Below are positions 16,237 to 24,760 of a DNA stretch of 64,000 nt, one piece after another. The position numbers and the translations under genes are program-made. This DNA is from JAGGSN01 sp965603725 (GTDB lineage Bacteria; Zixibacteria; MSB-5A5; UBA10806; 4484-95). The number at the start of each line of letters is the position of its first letter. Position 1 is the first letter of the stretch. The DNA lies in NCBI GenBank assembly GCA_965603725.1, contig CBFDEC010000008.1, positions 1 through 64,000 on the forward strand. The letters are read 5' to 3'. The notes beneath the pieces are model-generated. The model was not told the DNA's origin. It searched no databases and saw nothing but the letters and a program-made list of their open reading frames with translations.

Positions 16237-17023
16237 ATTAAAACTTGCCGAATATGCTGCCAGGGAAGCCGGTAAATATCTGCTGAAAGTATTGCCGGAT
16301 AAAAGAGATATAGGTAAGAAAAGCGCGGTCGATTTAGTGACCGAGGCTGACCGTAACTCTGAGAAATTGATTCATGAGATCATAACCGGCGAGTATCCTG
16401 ATGACAGGTTCTTAGCCGAGGAAGGAACAAAGTCGGAAAGCGGTTCTGAGTTAATCTGGATTGTAGACCCGCTTGACGGCACAATAAATTATGCTCACAG
16501 ATTTCCCGTGTTTTGTGTTTCAATTGCTCTCGTTAAAAATAATATGCCCCGGGTTGCCTGTATCTACAATCCCAATCTTGATGAATGCTTTACCGCCATA
16601 AAAGGTAATGGAGCTTTCTTAAACAGTCAGCCGATCCAGGTTTCGAATAACGATAAATTAATAGATTGCCTGCTGGCCACAGGTTTTCCTTATGATGTCC
16701 GCGAGTCTGAAAATGACAATATGAACAATTTCGTGATGTTCTACAAGAAGGGCGCCCAGGCTGTAAGACGGGCCGGGTCGGCGGCGTTAGATCTCGCCTA
16801 TACTGCCTGCGGTCGTTTTGATGGTTTCTGGGAGTTCAAACTTCACGCCTGGGATATTGCCGCCGGTATTCTGCTGGTCGAGGAAGCGGGAGGCAAAGCG
16901 ACAGATTTCACCGGCGGCAAGATCGATCTGTTCAAAGGCGAGGCGCTGGCTTCAAATGGTCTTATCCATCAAAGGATGCAGGATATTCTAAGAGAAGCTT
17001 TCAGGTTACCGAACAGGTTTTAA
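16217..17023 (+). CDS. Inositol monophosphatase family protein
   Basis: A 268-aa protein with the metal-binding motifs of the Li-sensitive phosphatase superfamily: EEG in FLAEEGTKS, DPLDGTINY, and WDIAAGILLVEEAGG near the C-terminus. Members hydrolyse inositol-1-phosphate or related sugar phosphates, and some (SuhB) also act on rRNA processing. Its start lies 20 bp inside the ABC gene, so it is probably the last gene of the ABC-Nudix operon. Substrate not determined. Confidence 0.9.
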   Translation: MSNYGDRLKLAEYAAREAGKYLLKVLPDKRDIGKKSAVDLVTEADRNSEKLIHEIITGEYPDDRFLAEEGTKSESGSELIWIVDPLDGTINYAHRFPVFCVSIALVKNNMPRVACIYNPNLDECFTAIKGNGAFLNSQPIQVSNNDKLIDCLLATGFPYDVRESENDNMNNFVMFYKKGAQAVRRAGSAALDLAYTACGRFDGFWEFKLHAWDIAAGILLVEEAGGKATDFTGGKIDLFKGEALASNGLIHQRMQDILREAFRLPNRF

Positions 17024-17153
17024 TTATGTGTTAAAACAGTGCAATAGATATTCAATATATGATTATTCAGCAAATAATTTAATAATCCGATATTATAAGA
17101 ATGGAAGCTAATCAGTTTTATTATAAATTTACTTTTTGGGAGAGAATCGCTTC

Positions 17154-19142
17154 ATGTGTGGGATAGCCGGATATTTTCATTTAGGAGAAAAATCAAAACC
17201 GGACAGTGATCTTATCCTGCGGATGGTTAGTATATTGCGTCATCGCGGCCCCGATGAGTTCGGCGCCTATCTGGATGACAGATGTGTTCTGGGTCAGTCG
17301 CGCCTATCGATCATCGATTTATCCACCGGTTCGCAGCCATTGGCCAACGAGGATAACTCGATCTGGATAACGTTCAACGGCGAGATATTCAACTATGTTG
17401 AACTGCGCCCGATCCTGGAGAAAGCCGGTCACCGGTTCCGCACCCGATCAGATACGGAGGTGATTGTCCATGCCTATGAGGAGTGGGGTGTCGACTGTGT
17501 TAATCGTTTCAACGGCCAGTTTGCTTTTGCTGTTTATAACAGCCATAAGCAATCGCTTTTTGTAGCTCGCGACCGGCTTGGGATTCGGCCGGTTTTTTAC
17601 ACTGTTCACGGCGATCGTTTTTATTTTGCCTCGGAGATAAAAGCCATATTTTGTGACAATTCCATTCCCCGAAGAATAGACTTCAGGGGGCTGGATGAGA
17701 TATTCACCTGGTGGACTTCCTCTCCGCCAAGAACCGCTTTTGAGAGCATTAACGAGTTGGAGCCAGGAACTTACCTTGAAATAATAAATGGTAAGTTAAC
17801 AAAGCGCCATTACTGGCAAATGGAGTTTCCGGAAACTTATGATAACCAAAAACCTGTTCAGCGCTGGGCGGAGGAGCTTCATTCGCTGTTAGTTGATTCC
17901 GTTCGTCTTCGCTTACGGGCGGACGTGCCGGTCGGGGGTTATCTTTCCGGCGGTCTCGATTCATCGGCGATTGTCGCTTTAATCAAGCATTTTACATCAA
18001 CCACTATAGAGACATTTTCCATCGCTTTTCATGATAAAGCTTATGATGAATCGGCATATCAGAACCAGATGGCTCAGTTTCTGGGGACCAATCATCACCA
18101 GGTAAAATGTTCCTACAAAGACATTGCCGACAACTTCCCGAGCGTTATCTGGCATGCTGAGAAGCCGGTATTGCGAACGGCTCCCACGCCATTGTTGATG
18201 TTGTCGGATTTGGTGCGCAGCCACGATTTCAAGGTCGTTCTTACCGGCGAGGGGTCTGATGAGATACTTGGCGGGTATGACATTTTCAAGGAGACATTGA
18301 TTCGCAAATTCTGGGCTAAGGATCCGGAATCTGCCTGGCGTCCGGCTCTACTTAAGAAGATATACCCGACCCTGCCGCTTTCCGGCGCCAGGGCGAAGTT
18401 TTATTTAGAGACATTCTACAAAGCCGGTCTTACCGAGTCTGACAAGTATTATTTCTCACACATACCCAGGATAAACACGACGATTAAAATCAAAGATTAT
18501 TTTGTTGATGATATTAAGATGCAGATAGAGGATTACAATTCTATAGCTGTTTTTGGTGAGGACCTGCCGGCAGGTTTTTTCCGGTGGCATCATCTGGCCC
18601 GGGCCCAGTATCTCGAGGCGAAATCGTTGCTGTCGGGCTACCTGCTGTCGTCCCAGGGCGACAGGGTTGCGGCCGCTAACTCTATTGAAACCCGGTTCCC
18701 GTTTCTGGATCATCGAGTGGTGGAGTTTGCCTCGAGAATTCCGCCTAAGTATAAAATTCTGGGCTTGAATGAAAAGTTCACACTTAAGAAAGCGATGCAA
18801 AAAGAGCTGCCCCGTGAGATTATAGAAAGGATTAAACAGCCATATATGGCGCCTGATTCCAACAGCTTCTTCCAGGATGATTCACCGTCATATGTAGATG
18901 AGATACTTTCGGAGGATTCTTTGAAATGCCATGGCGTATTTAATCCAGCTTACGTGGCCAGGTTGAAAGCCAAGTGCACAAAACTTTCACATGCCCACCT
19001 TTCGTTTAAAGATAATATGTCGATAATAGGAATACTGTCGACCGAGTTGCTGATAGCTCAGTTTATAGATAATTTTAATTCACCCGATAGAATAAGCAAG
19101 GAAGAATTTAAAGTCTGGCATGATAAATCTGAAACTAAGTAG
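17154..19142 (+). CDS. asnB: Asparagine synthase (glutamine-hydrolysing)
   Basis: Start at ATG 17154 so that Cys follows Met (MCGIAGYF), as needed for the N-terminal nucleophile; the longer reading from 17136 would bury it. Residues 1-190 form the class II glutaminase (RHRGPDEFGAYL, NGEIFNY, RSDTEVI). Residues about 230-640 form the synthetase with the PPi loop SGGLDSSA and LTGEGSDEILGGYD. The family makes amides by ATP-dependent transfer of glutamine ammonia to carboxylates. The downstream acyl carrier protein and NAD-synthase-like gene, plus an exosortase nearby, suggest a role in a surface-polymer or exosortase-linked pathway instead of plain asparagine synthesis. Confidence 0.9.
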   Translation: MCGIAGYFHLGEKSKPDSDLILRMVSILRHRGPDEFGAYLDDRCVLGQSRLSIIDLSTGSQPLANEDNSIWITFNGEIFNYVELRPILEKAGHRFRTRSDTEVIVHAYEEWGVDCVNRFNGQFAFAVYNSHKQSLFVARDRLGIRPVFYTVHGDRFYFASEIKAIFCDNSIPRRIDFRGLDEIFTWWTSSPPRTAFESINELEPGTYLEIINGKLTKRHYWQMEFPETYDNQKPVQRWAEELHSLLVDSVRLRLRADVPVGGYLSGGLDSSAIVALIKHFTSTTIETFSIAFHDKAYDESAYQNQMAQFLGTNHHQVKCSYKDIADNFPSVIWHAEKPVLRTAPTPLLMLSDLVRSHDFKVVLTGEGSDEILGGYDIFKETLIRKFWAKDPESAWRPALLKKIYPTLPLSGARAKFYLETFYKAGLTESDKYYFSHIPRINTTIKIKDYFVDDIKMQIEDYNSIAVFGEDLPAGFFRWHHLARAQYLEAKSLLSGYLLSSQGDRVAAANSIETRFPFLDHRVVEFASRIPPKYKILGLNEKFTLKKAMQKELPREIIERIKQPYMAPDSNSFFQDDSPSYVDEILSEDSLKCHGVFNPAYVARLKAKCTKLSHAHLSFKDNMSIIGILSTELLIAQFIDNFNSPDRISKEEFKVWHDKSETK

Positions 19143-19274
19143 ATGAAGGATTTGATTTATTCTTAGATTAAAAATGATTGACGAACCGAATAATCATTCC
19201 CTAAAATTTGTTGTGGTATCAGGTCGCCTTACCTGGCACTAAAGTCTGTTGCCATGGATATTTAAGGAGGACGA

Positions 19275-19520
19275 TTGGACATTCGGACCGAGATAAAGAA
19301 TTTCATAAATGAGAACTTCATGATGGGAAGAGACCCCGGGGAACTTAACGATTCGGCGTCTCTTCTTGAGTTGGGCATAATCGATTCGACCGGCGTGCTG
19401 GAGCTGGTTAATTTCATCGAGGCGACTTTTAAAATAACGATCGAGGATGACGAGCTGACGCCTGAGAACCTTGATACAATCGACCGCATGTTTGACTATA
19501 TTAACCGGAAGAAGCAATAA
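19275..19520 (+). CDS. Acyl carrier protein
   Basis: An 81-aa acidic helical protein with the phosphopantetheine site Asp-Ser in GIIDSTGVLELVNFIE (Ser at about residue 38). Start is TTG 19275 with AGGAGG just 4 nt away, a short spacing. It is not in a fatty-acid operon, so it is a specialised carrier. Its stop overlaps the start of the NAD-synthase-like gene by one base (TAATG), so the two are likely co-translated. A neighbouring amidotransferase fits with modification of a carrier-bound acyl or aminoacyl group. Confidence 0.88.
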   Translation: MDIRTEIKNFINENFMMGRDPGELNDSASLLELGIIDSTGVLELVNFIEATFKITIEDDELTPENLDTIDRMFDYINRKKQ

Positions 19521-20482
19521 TGCCATTTTCCGTTAATTCATTGAATATCGATTGTGAGAAAGTCGCCGGCGAGCTTGTTGAGACCTTAAAAAAGCAGGTG
19601 TATGTTCAGATGAACCGTGGCGGGGCTGTCGTGGGTACCTCCGGCGGCGTCGATTCGGCGGTTGTGGCGGCATTGTGCACCAGGGCGTTCGGTCCGGAAA
19701 AGATGCTGGGAGTACTTCTGCCTGAAAAAGATTCTTCTCCCGATTCAATCAAGCTGGGTAAAGAACTGGCCGGTGAATTTGCTTATGAGTATATCATTGA
19801 GGATATCAGCAAAGCCTTGGAGGGGGCGAGCTGTTATGTCCGTCGCGATGAGGCAATTGCCCGGGTTTTTCCCGAATACAAACCGGGCTGGAAAGCCAAG
19901 ATTGTCCTGCCAACAAAGATTCTTGAAAAAAGCCAGTTGAATATATTCAAGCTTACGGTCACCGCTCCCGGCGGCCAGCCGCAGACAAAACGGCTGCCTT
20001 TGAAAGAGTACCTTCATATCGTCGCCGCCTCCAATATGAAACAGCGGATCAGGATGTTGACGTTGTATTACCATGCCGAAAGGCTCAACTATGCGGTAAT
20101 CGGTACCGGCAATAAAAACGAACACGAGCAGGGCTTTTTTGTCAAGTATGGCGATGGCGGAGCCGACTGCAAACCGATCGCCCACCTGTATAAAACGCAG
20201 GTATTTCAGCTGGCCGAATACCTGGGAGTCCCCGAGGAGATTCGCCAGCGGACGCCTACTACCGACACCTATCCCGATGAACAAACCCAGGAGGAGTTCT
20301 TCTTCGGCTTGAAATTCAAGACTATGGATCTTCTGTGGTTTGCCTTTGAAAACAATGTGCCGGCTGAGGAAGTCTCAAAAGTAATGAAACTAAACACCGA
20401 TCAGGTTCAACGGGTCTGGAACGACCTCAAGCAAAAACATCGATCCACCGAATACTTGAGAATGCCGCCGCTGCAGGCTTGA
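19520..20482 (+). CDS. nadE: NAD(+) synthase-like ATP-pyrophosphatase
   Basis: A 320-aa protein with the N-type ATP-PPi loop GTSGGVDSAVV (about 40-50), then IGTGNKNEHEQGFFVKYGDGGAD and PIAHLYKTQVFQLAEYLGVPEEI, the classic NadE motifs. There is no glutaminase domain, so ammonia would come from solution or from a partner. Compared with E. coli NadE it has an insert between about 110 and 160 (RRDEAIARVFPEYKPGW onward). This and the coupling to an acyl carrier protein and asparagine synthase raise the possibility that it amidates another substrate. Confidence 0.82.
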   Translation: MPFSVNSLNIDCEKVAGELVETLKKQVYVQMNRGGAVVGTSGGVDSAVVAALCTRAFGPEKMLGVLLPEKDSSPDSIKLGKELAGEFAYEYIIEDISKALEGASCYVRRDEAIARVFPEYKPGWKAKIVLPTKILEKSQLNIFKLTVTAPGGQPQTKRLPLKEYLHIVAASNMKQRIRMLTLYYHAERLNYAVIGTGNKNEHEQGFFVKYGDGGADCKPIAHLYKTQVFQLAEYLGVPEEIRQRTPTTDTYPDEQTQEEFFFGLKFKTMDLLWFAFENNVPAEEVSKVMKLNTDQVQRVWNDLKQKHRSTEYLRMPPLQA

Positions 20483-20682
20483 TGTTGTAAAGCTAATCAA
20501 ACCAAGAATAAATTGTTTTATAGAATCAACCAGATTTCTAATAAACCCTACTCAAATAATTTAAACCCACGTGTTAGGTGGGGTACCTTTTTCTTAAAAA
20601 TAGTATTTCTGATTTATGAATGAAGCGGGTTTCTTGTGGCTGGTGTATGTCCTCATGCACCGGCTTAAATATTATTATCGAG
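20483..20682. other. Convergent spacer with weak hairpins
   Basis: The NAD-synthase-like gene and the exosortase gene converge here. CCCAC/GTGGG (20566-20582) is followed by a T-rich run, and GGTGTATG/CATGCACC near 20642-20661 forms an imperfect stem. Either could act in termination, but both are weak. Confidence 0.35.
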
Positions 20683-21534
20683 TTAAGACCTTTTCTCCGG
20701 CAATTTCAAAAATGCTCCGAATATAATTATGATAATCAAAGCGCTGATGAATACCATCATGCCGGACAATCCATGTAAAAAATCCTCGGCCAGTTTGGTA
20801 CTAACAGCGTATGCCCCGATAGCAGTGAATAACAGCCTGATTATATTGGCAATTATGGCGATTGGAATGGTTGAAAAAAACAGGATGATTGGACGGATTT
20901 TCCCTGTCAGGGTCAGGTTGCCATAAAGAGCTCCAAGCGCCATCAGCGTAGATAAGCTTCTGAGACCGCTGCATGCCTCAGCGACCTCAAGAGTATATTC
21001 CGTTAAGTAAATGATATTACCCTGTCTTACCGATGGCACTCCTATCAGGTGAAGCAGGTTGTCTGTGACTTTGCTGGCAAAAAGCTGCATCGGCAGAGTT
21101 GCCGAATAATAAATTACAGCGGGAATAGGAATCATAAATAGAAGAAAGAAAAATGAGAACCAGACTTTCCTGAAATTTGTTTTGCCGAGGTAATACAACG
21201 ATAGACCGGTAATGATTAAAACCAGTGAAAACCTGGTTGTGAAATATTCACTGGCGGCGGCGCCGAATATCATCCCGATTGCGCCGATGACAAAAAGCGC
21301 AATGCCCCAATTTGATGAGACTGCGGGAAAAGTCAGCTCTTTTCTTTTTCGGTAAAATAAAAATACAGAGATTGGTATAATTAAAAAACCATGAGAATAA
21401 TTGTCGTCGCGTATCCAGTCTCTTACCAGGTCGATAAGTACAGGAATATTAAAAAGAACAATAAGTAATAATATAATGTAAGGAAACTTATGGTTTTTCA
21501 AATGGCTGTATACATTCCCCATAATACTGTTCAT
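20683..21534 (-). CDS. Exosortase (Xrt family transpeptidase)
   Basis: Start taken at ATG 21534 (MNSIMGN) because GGAG lies 6 nt upstream; ATG 21546 is a possible earlier start. About 284 aa, seven to eight membrane helices. The catalytic triad of exosortases is present: Cys in EVAEACSGLRSLST, Arg in IANIIRLLFTAIGAY, His in AEDFLHGLSGMM. Exosortases cleave PEP-CTERM-like tails and attach or release exported proteins. The next gene on the other strand encodes a protein with just such a tail (IPTL-CTERM), a likely substrate. Confidence 0.92.
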   Translation of the reverse strand: MNSIMGNVYSHLKNHKFPYIILLLIVLFNIPVLIDLVRDWIRDDNYSHGFLIIPISVFLFYRKRKELTFPAVSSNWGIALFVIGAIGMIFGAAASEYFTTRFSLVLIITGLSLYYLGKTNFRKVWFSFFFLLFMIPIPAVIYYSATLPMQLFASKVTDNLLHLIGVPSVRQGNIIYLTEYTLEVAEACSGLRSLSTLMALGALYGNLTLTGKIRPIILFFSTIPIAIIANIIRLLFTAIGAYAVSTKLAEDFLHGLSGMMVFISALIIIIIFGAFLKLPEKRS

Positions 21535-21546
21535 CGAATGCTCCAT

Positions 21547-21949
21547 AAAATCACAATCGGAAAATATATGAATATGTTAATAATATCAACAATTTTTAGA
21601 CATGGAATATATCGCTGATTTAATCTTTGATTCCCTCGAATTTCTGGTTTCATCAGGTTGTATTTAAAGGGAGTAATCTGACTATTATTCATGGTCAGGT
21701 CATGACAAAGACCTGTGATCTGGCCAATAGTGCCAATAAGTCTTGACCAATATTTATAATGTGTTATATTTTAGTGTGATTATTGATCTATGATAAATGA
21801 AGCGCAAATTCTTCGTGATTGAAGAGGCTTATGAAATAGATTTTATTTATTTAATATTATTGATTTATAAAATATAAAATGTTGGTTAGTATTAGTTAAT
21901 ATTGGAAGTAACTGACCGGGAGAAATTTGTTATATTTGGGAGAATAAAA
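21547..21949. other. AT-rich intergenic region between divergent exosortase and peptidase genes
   Basis: About 400 bp holding the promoters for both directions. I see no hairpin, RNA or reliable open frame. The peptidase ribosome binding site (GGGAG) is at the right edge. Confidence 0.4.
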
Positions 21950-23926
21950 ATGAATAAAAATTTATTGTCTATCGTTGTCGGCTGTTTCGCTTTATTTGTA
22001 TTTGGAGCAAGTTTTGCCTTAGGACAAATTGGCAATGTACACGTTGGCATTGATGAAGCTTCAAATGTTGCTAATAACTGGACATCTTATTGCACGCAGG
22101 CTCTCAATAATAGATGGAGTGGTTCAACCAATCCCAGCATAGAAATGGCTGAATATTTAATTGATGCAGCGGATACTTTAGCTTATGTATTTCAGATTAA
22201 TCCTTCTGGATATGTTGTAATAGCTAAGTACCAAGAAATCACGCCAATCATAGCCTATTCAACTACCGAATATATGGATTTAAAATCTGAATGGGGTTTT
22301 TGCCGTGTTTTACGTGCCGACCTTGTTAAGCGTAATGACTTAGTGAAAGACTTCTTGGCGGGACGGATTATTCTAAGTGATAATGCAAATGAGTTGCCTG
22401 CTATTAAGATTAACAAAGAGAAGTGGTCTATTTGGTCTGTTGATCCTGCTGATTTTGAAAAACACTTGCTGCGGCTTTTGACAAATGCGGTTCTCGATAT
22501 TGGTCCTCTCCTTCAAAGCGTTTGGCATCAGGGAATACCTTATTACAACTTTTGCCCTATTGGAAATGGTGGCCAAAGATGCGTGGTTGGATGTGTTGCT
22601 ACAGCTACATCTCAGTTGATGCGATACTGGCAATGGCCTCCATATGGTGCGGGCAACCACTCTTATTGGTGGAGTGGCGATGGCAGCGCACCTGGCCAGA
22701 ACCTCTATGCTGATTTTAGCGATTCCTATGATTGGCAAAACATATTATTAAACTATTCTTCAGGCTATAATCCAAGCCAGGCAAATGCGGTTGCCGAACT
22801 CTCCTATGAAGTGGGAGTAGCTTATGAAATGGATTATCATGTAGGAGGATCGGGCGCTTATGCAAGTTACTTACAATGGATTTTACCTTTATATTTTAGA
22901 TATGTAGACGACATTTCCGAGGAATCTAGGCCTTATTATACAGCAGATAGTTGGTTTATCATGCTTCAGAACGAACTCAACACCAATCGACCCTTGTTAT
23001 ATTGTATATATGAAGCTGGTTGGGGCGGTCATGCCATGGTTTGTGATGGTTGGAGGGTTTCTGGTGGAAACAACCAAATTCATATAAATTATGGCTGGGG
23101 CGGTTCGTATAACAATTGGTATACCATTGACAATCTATATCATGGTTCGCAATATTATAATGATCGAGCTTATCGAGGAATAAGACCCGGGGACCTAACC
23201 CCGCCGACCCCAGACCCGATGACGTTTGCATCGCCCCCCTCGGCGACGAGCCCGACGGCCATCACCATGACGGCTACGCAAGCAACCGACGACACGCCCC
23301 CAATTGTGTACCAGTTCGACTTCTATTCGGGTGGACCGGGAGGTACCGATAGGTACTGGGGGACGTCGCTAACATATACGGATTATGGGCTCACCCCAAA
23401 CACTGAGTACAACTACCGTTGCCGGGCACGCGATAGCGCCTCGCCCCCCAACGAAACTGGGTATTCGGCTATCGCGGGCGCGTATACGCTGGCAAATGTA
23501 CCGGGAGCCCCGGAACTCACAAATGTAACGACCACCACGATCGATCTAAACATAAACCCTAACAATAATCCAATCTATACAACCTTTGCCATTGTGTGTA
23601 CAACATTAGACCCGGTATGGCACGGCAAGTTCGTAAACGCTTCGGGTAATCCCAGCGATCCCGAAGTATGGCAAGAGGATACTCAATGGGGCACTATCAC
23701 TATACTGGGGCTAAATCCCGAAACCGCGTATTCCTTCCAAGTTAAAGCTCAAAACGGAGATAATATTGAAACTGAGTATGGCCGTCAAAGCACAGAGACA
23801 ACCCTGCCGGAGGCGTCAATCCCCACCCTCTCCGAATGGGGTATGATTGTGATGGCGCTGCTGCTGTTGGCCGTTGGAACTGCGGCTGTTATACGCAGGC
23901 AAAAATCAGCTGCACTAAGCGAGTAA
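21950..23926 (+). CDS. C10 (streptopain-type) cysteine peptidase with FN3 domains and IPTL-CTERM tail
   Basis: Start at ATG 21950 with GGGAG 7 nt upstream; the reading from 21902 adds a non-signal leader. Signal peptide ends near SFALGQ. A Spi-like inhibitory prodomain (about 25-160) precedes the C10 peptidase domain, with Cys in RCVVGCVATATSQLMRYW, His in WGGHAMVCDGW, and GWGGSYNNWYTID. Two fibronectin-III-like domains follow (about 415-630). The C-terminus IPTLSEWGMIVMALLLL plus an RRQK basic end is an IPTL-CTERM sorting tail. The protein is probably exported, processed by the exosortase at 20683-21534 and anchored to or shed from the surface. The FN3 coding stretch (about 23190-23500) is visibly more GC-rich than the peptidase part. 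Confidence 0.9.
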   Translation: MNKNLLSIVVGCFALFVFGASFALGQIGNVHVGIDEASNVANNWTSYCTQALNNRWSGSTNPSIEMAEYLIDAADTLAYVFQINPSGYVVIAKYQEITPIIAYSTTEYMDLKSEWGFCRVLRADLVKRNDLVKDFLAGRIILSDNANELPAIKINKEKWSIWSVDPADFEKHLLRLLTNAVLDIGPLLQSVWHQGIPYYNFCPIGNGGQRCVVGCVATATSQLMRYWQWPPYGAGNHSYWWSGDGSAPGQNLYADFSDSYDWQNILLNYSSGYNPSQANAVAELSYEVGVAYEMDYHVGGSGAYASYLQWILPLYFRYVDDISEESRPYYTADSWFIMLQNELNTNRPLLYCIYEAGWGGHAMVCDGWRVSGGNNQIHINYGWGGSYNNWYTIDNLYHGSQYYNDRAYRGIRPGDLTPPTPDPMTFASPPSATSPTAITMTATQATDDTPPIVYQFDFYSGGPGGTDRYWGTSLTYTDYGLTPNTEYNYRCRARDSASPPNETGYSAIAGAYTLANVPGAPELTNVTTTTIDLNINPNNNPIYTTFAIVCTTLDPVWHGKFVNASGNPSDPEVWQEDTQWGTITILGLNPETAYSFQVKAQNGDNIETEYGRQSTETTLPEASIPTLSEWGMIVMALLLLAVGTAAVIRRQKSAALSE

Positions 23927-23948
23927 AATTACTTTCAAGTATTATTGA

Positions 23949-23977
23949 TTAAAGGCGATCTTATTGGTCGCCTTTAA
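23949..23977. terminator. Hairpin after the C10 peptidase gene
   Basis: An 11-bp inverted repeat, ATTAAAGGCGA with TCGCCTTTAAT, has a 9-nt loop and lies about 20 nt after the peptidase stop. The T-run is weak (AATAGTATT), so termination efficiency is uncertain. Confidence 0.5.
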
Positions 23978-23984
23978 TAGTATT

Positions 23985-24190
23985 ATTGTCAAGACCACAA
24001 GGAGCTTGACCTGCATTGCCTGTTTGAAATCCCTTATCCGCTTGAATTCGACGTAGTGAATTACGGAGATGCCGCCGCCTAATCCGTTGTTGTTAGAGGG
24101 CGAGAACGAGTTTGATACACCCTACGAACCTAAAGGAAACAGGTAAAATCCGGAGCAGTATAATTTAGAACTTGTGATTGACATAAAAAT
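23985..24190 (+). other. Possible gene relic, unidentified
   Basis: The plus strand around 23999-24080 reads KELDLHCLFEIPYPLEFDVVNYGDAAA and then stops. The mixed composition resembles former coding sequence, but I do not recognise the parent gene and no start or ribosome binding site is present. Confidence 0.25.
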
Positions 24191-24216
24191 GGCGATATTA
24201 TTATATTGCTCATAAG

Positions 24217-24591
24217 ATGATATTTATACGATACCACCTCCCGGTGATTGTTTATGCCGGGTTAATTTTTTTAGCCTCTTCTATTTCAACTATTCCATCT
24301 GAATTACCGGAATTCAGTTTTAGAGATAAGATAATTCATATTACAGAATTTATGATTTTTGGATCGCTTATATGGCGCTCAGCTAAAAGATGGAATCTGG
24401 AAATTAAGTCAAATAGGTTTAAAACCCTGGTTTTTGTAATTGGCGCTATTTATGCCGCCAGTGATGAGATTCATCAGTTGTATGTGCCGGGTCGTAATGG
24501 CAATTTTTACGATTGGCTGGCAGATATAATTGGACTTGCGATTGGTCTTATAACTGCTTATATTTTTTACAATAAGAGAAAGGTATGCTAA
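24217..24591 (+). CDS. VanZ-like membrane protein
   Basis: A 124-aa protein with four predicted membrane helices and the VanZ pattern: FRDKIIHITEFMIFGSLIW, then AIYAASDEIHQLYVPGRNGNFYDWLADIIG, then a last helix. VanZ-like proteins occur widely outside glycopeptide resistance and their role is unknown; resistance should not be inferred. Start ATG 24217 has no strong ribosome binding site. Confidence 0.88.
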   Translation: MIFIRYHLPVIVYAGLIFLASSISTIPSELPEFSFRDKIIHITEFMIFGSLIWRSAKRWNLEIKSNRFKTLVFVIGAIYAASDEIHQLYVPGRNGNFYDWLADIIGLAIGLITAYIFYNKRKVC

Positions 24592-24760
24592 AATAAATTG
24601 AAAGATTAAACCGGTAAGGATAACAGCTTAATATTGTCCTGAACAGGTCGATAAATCTTTAAAAGTCGGGATCATCCGGCTATATGTTTTTTAAATGGAG
24701 ATCAAGTTCAGACAACTGAAAAATTAATAGAGTCATAGCTCGGTATATGGAAAGGTTCTG

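Noticed and set aside
24217..24591. Glycopeptide resistance gene
   Set aside because: VanZ-like proteins are widespread; no other van genes are present.
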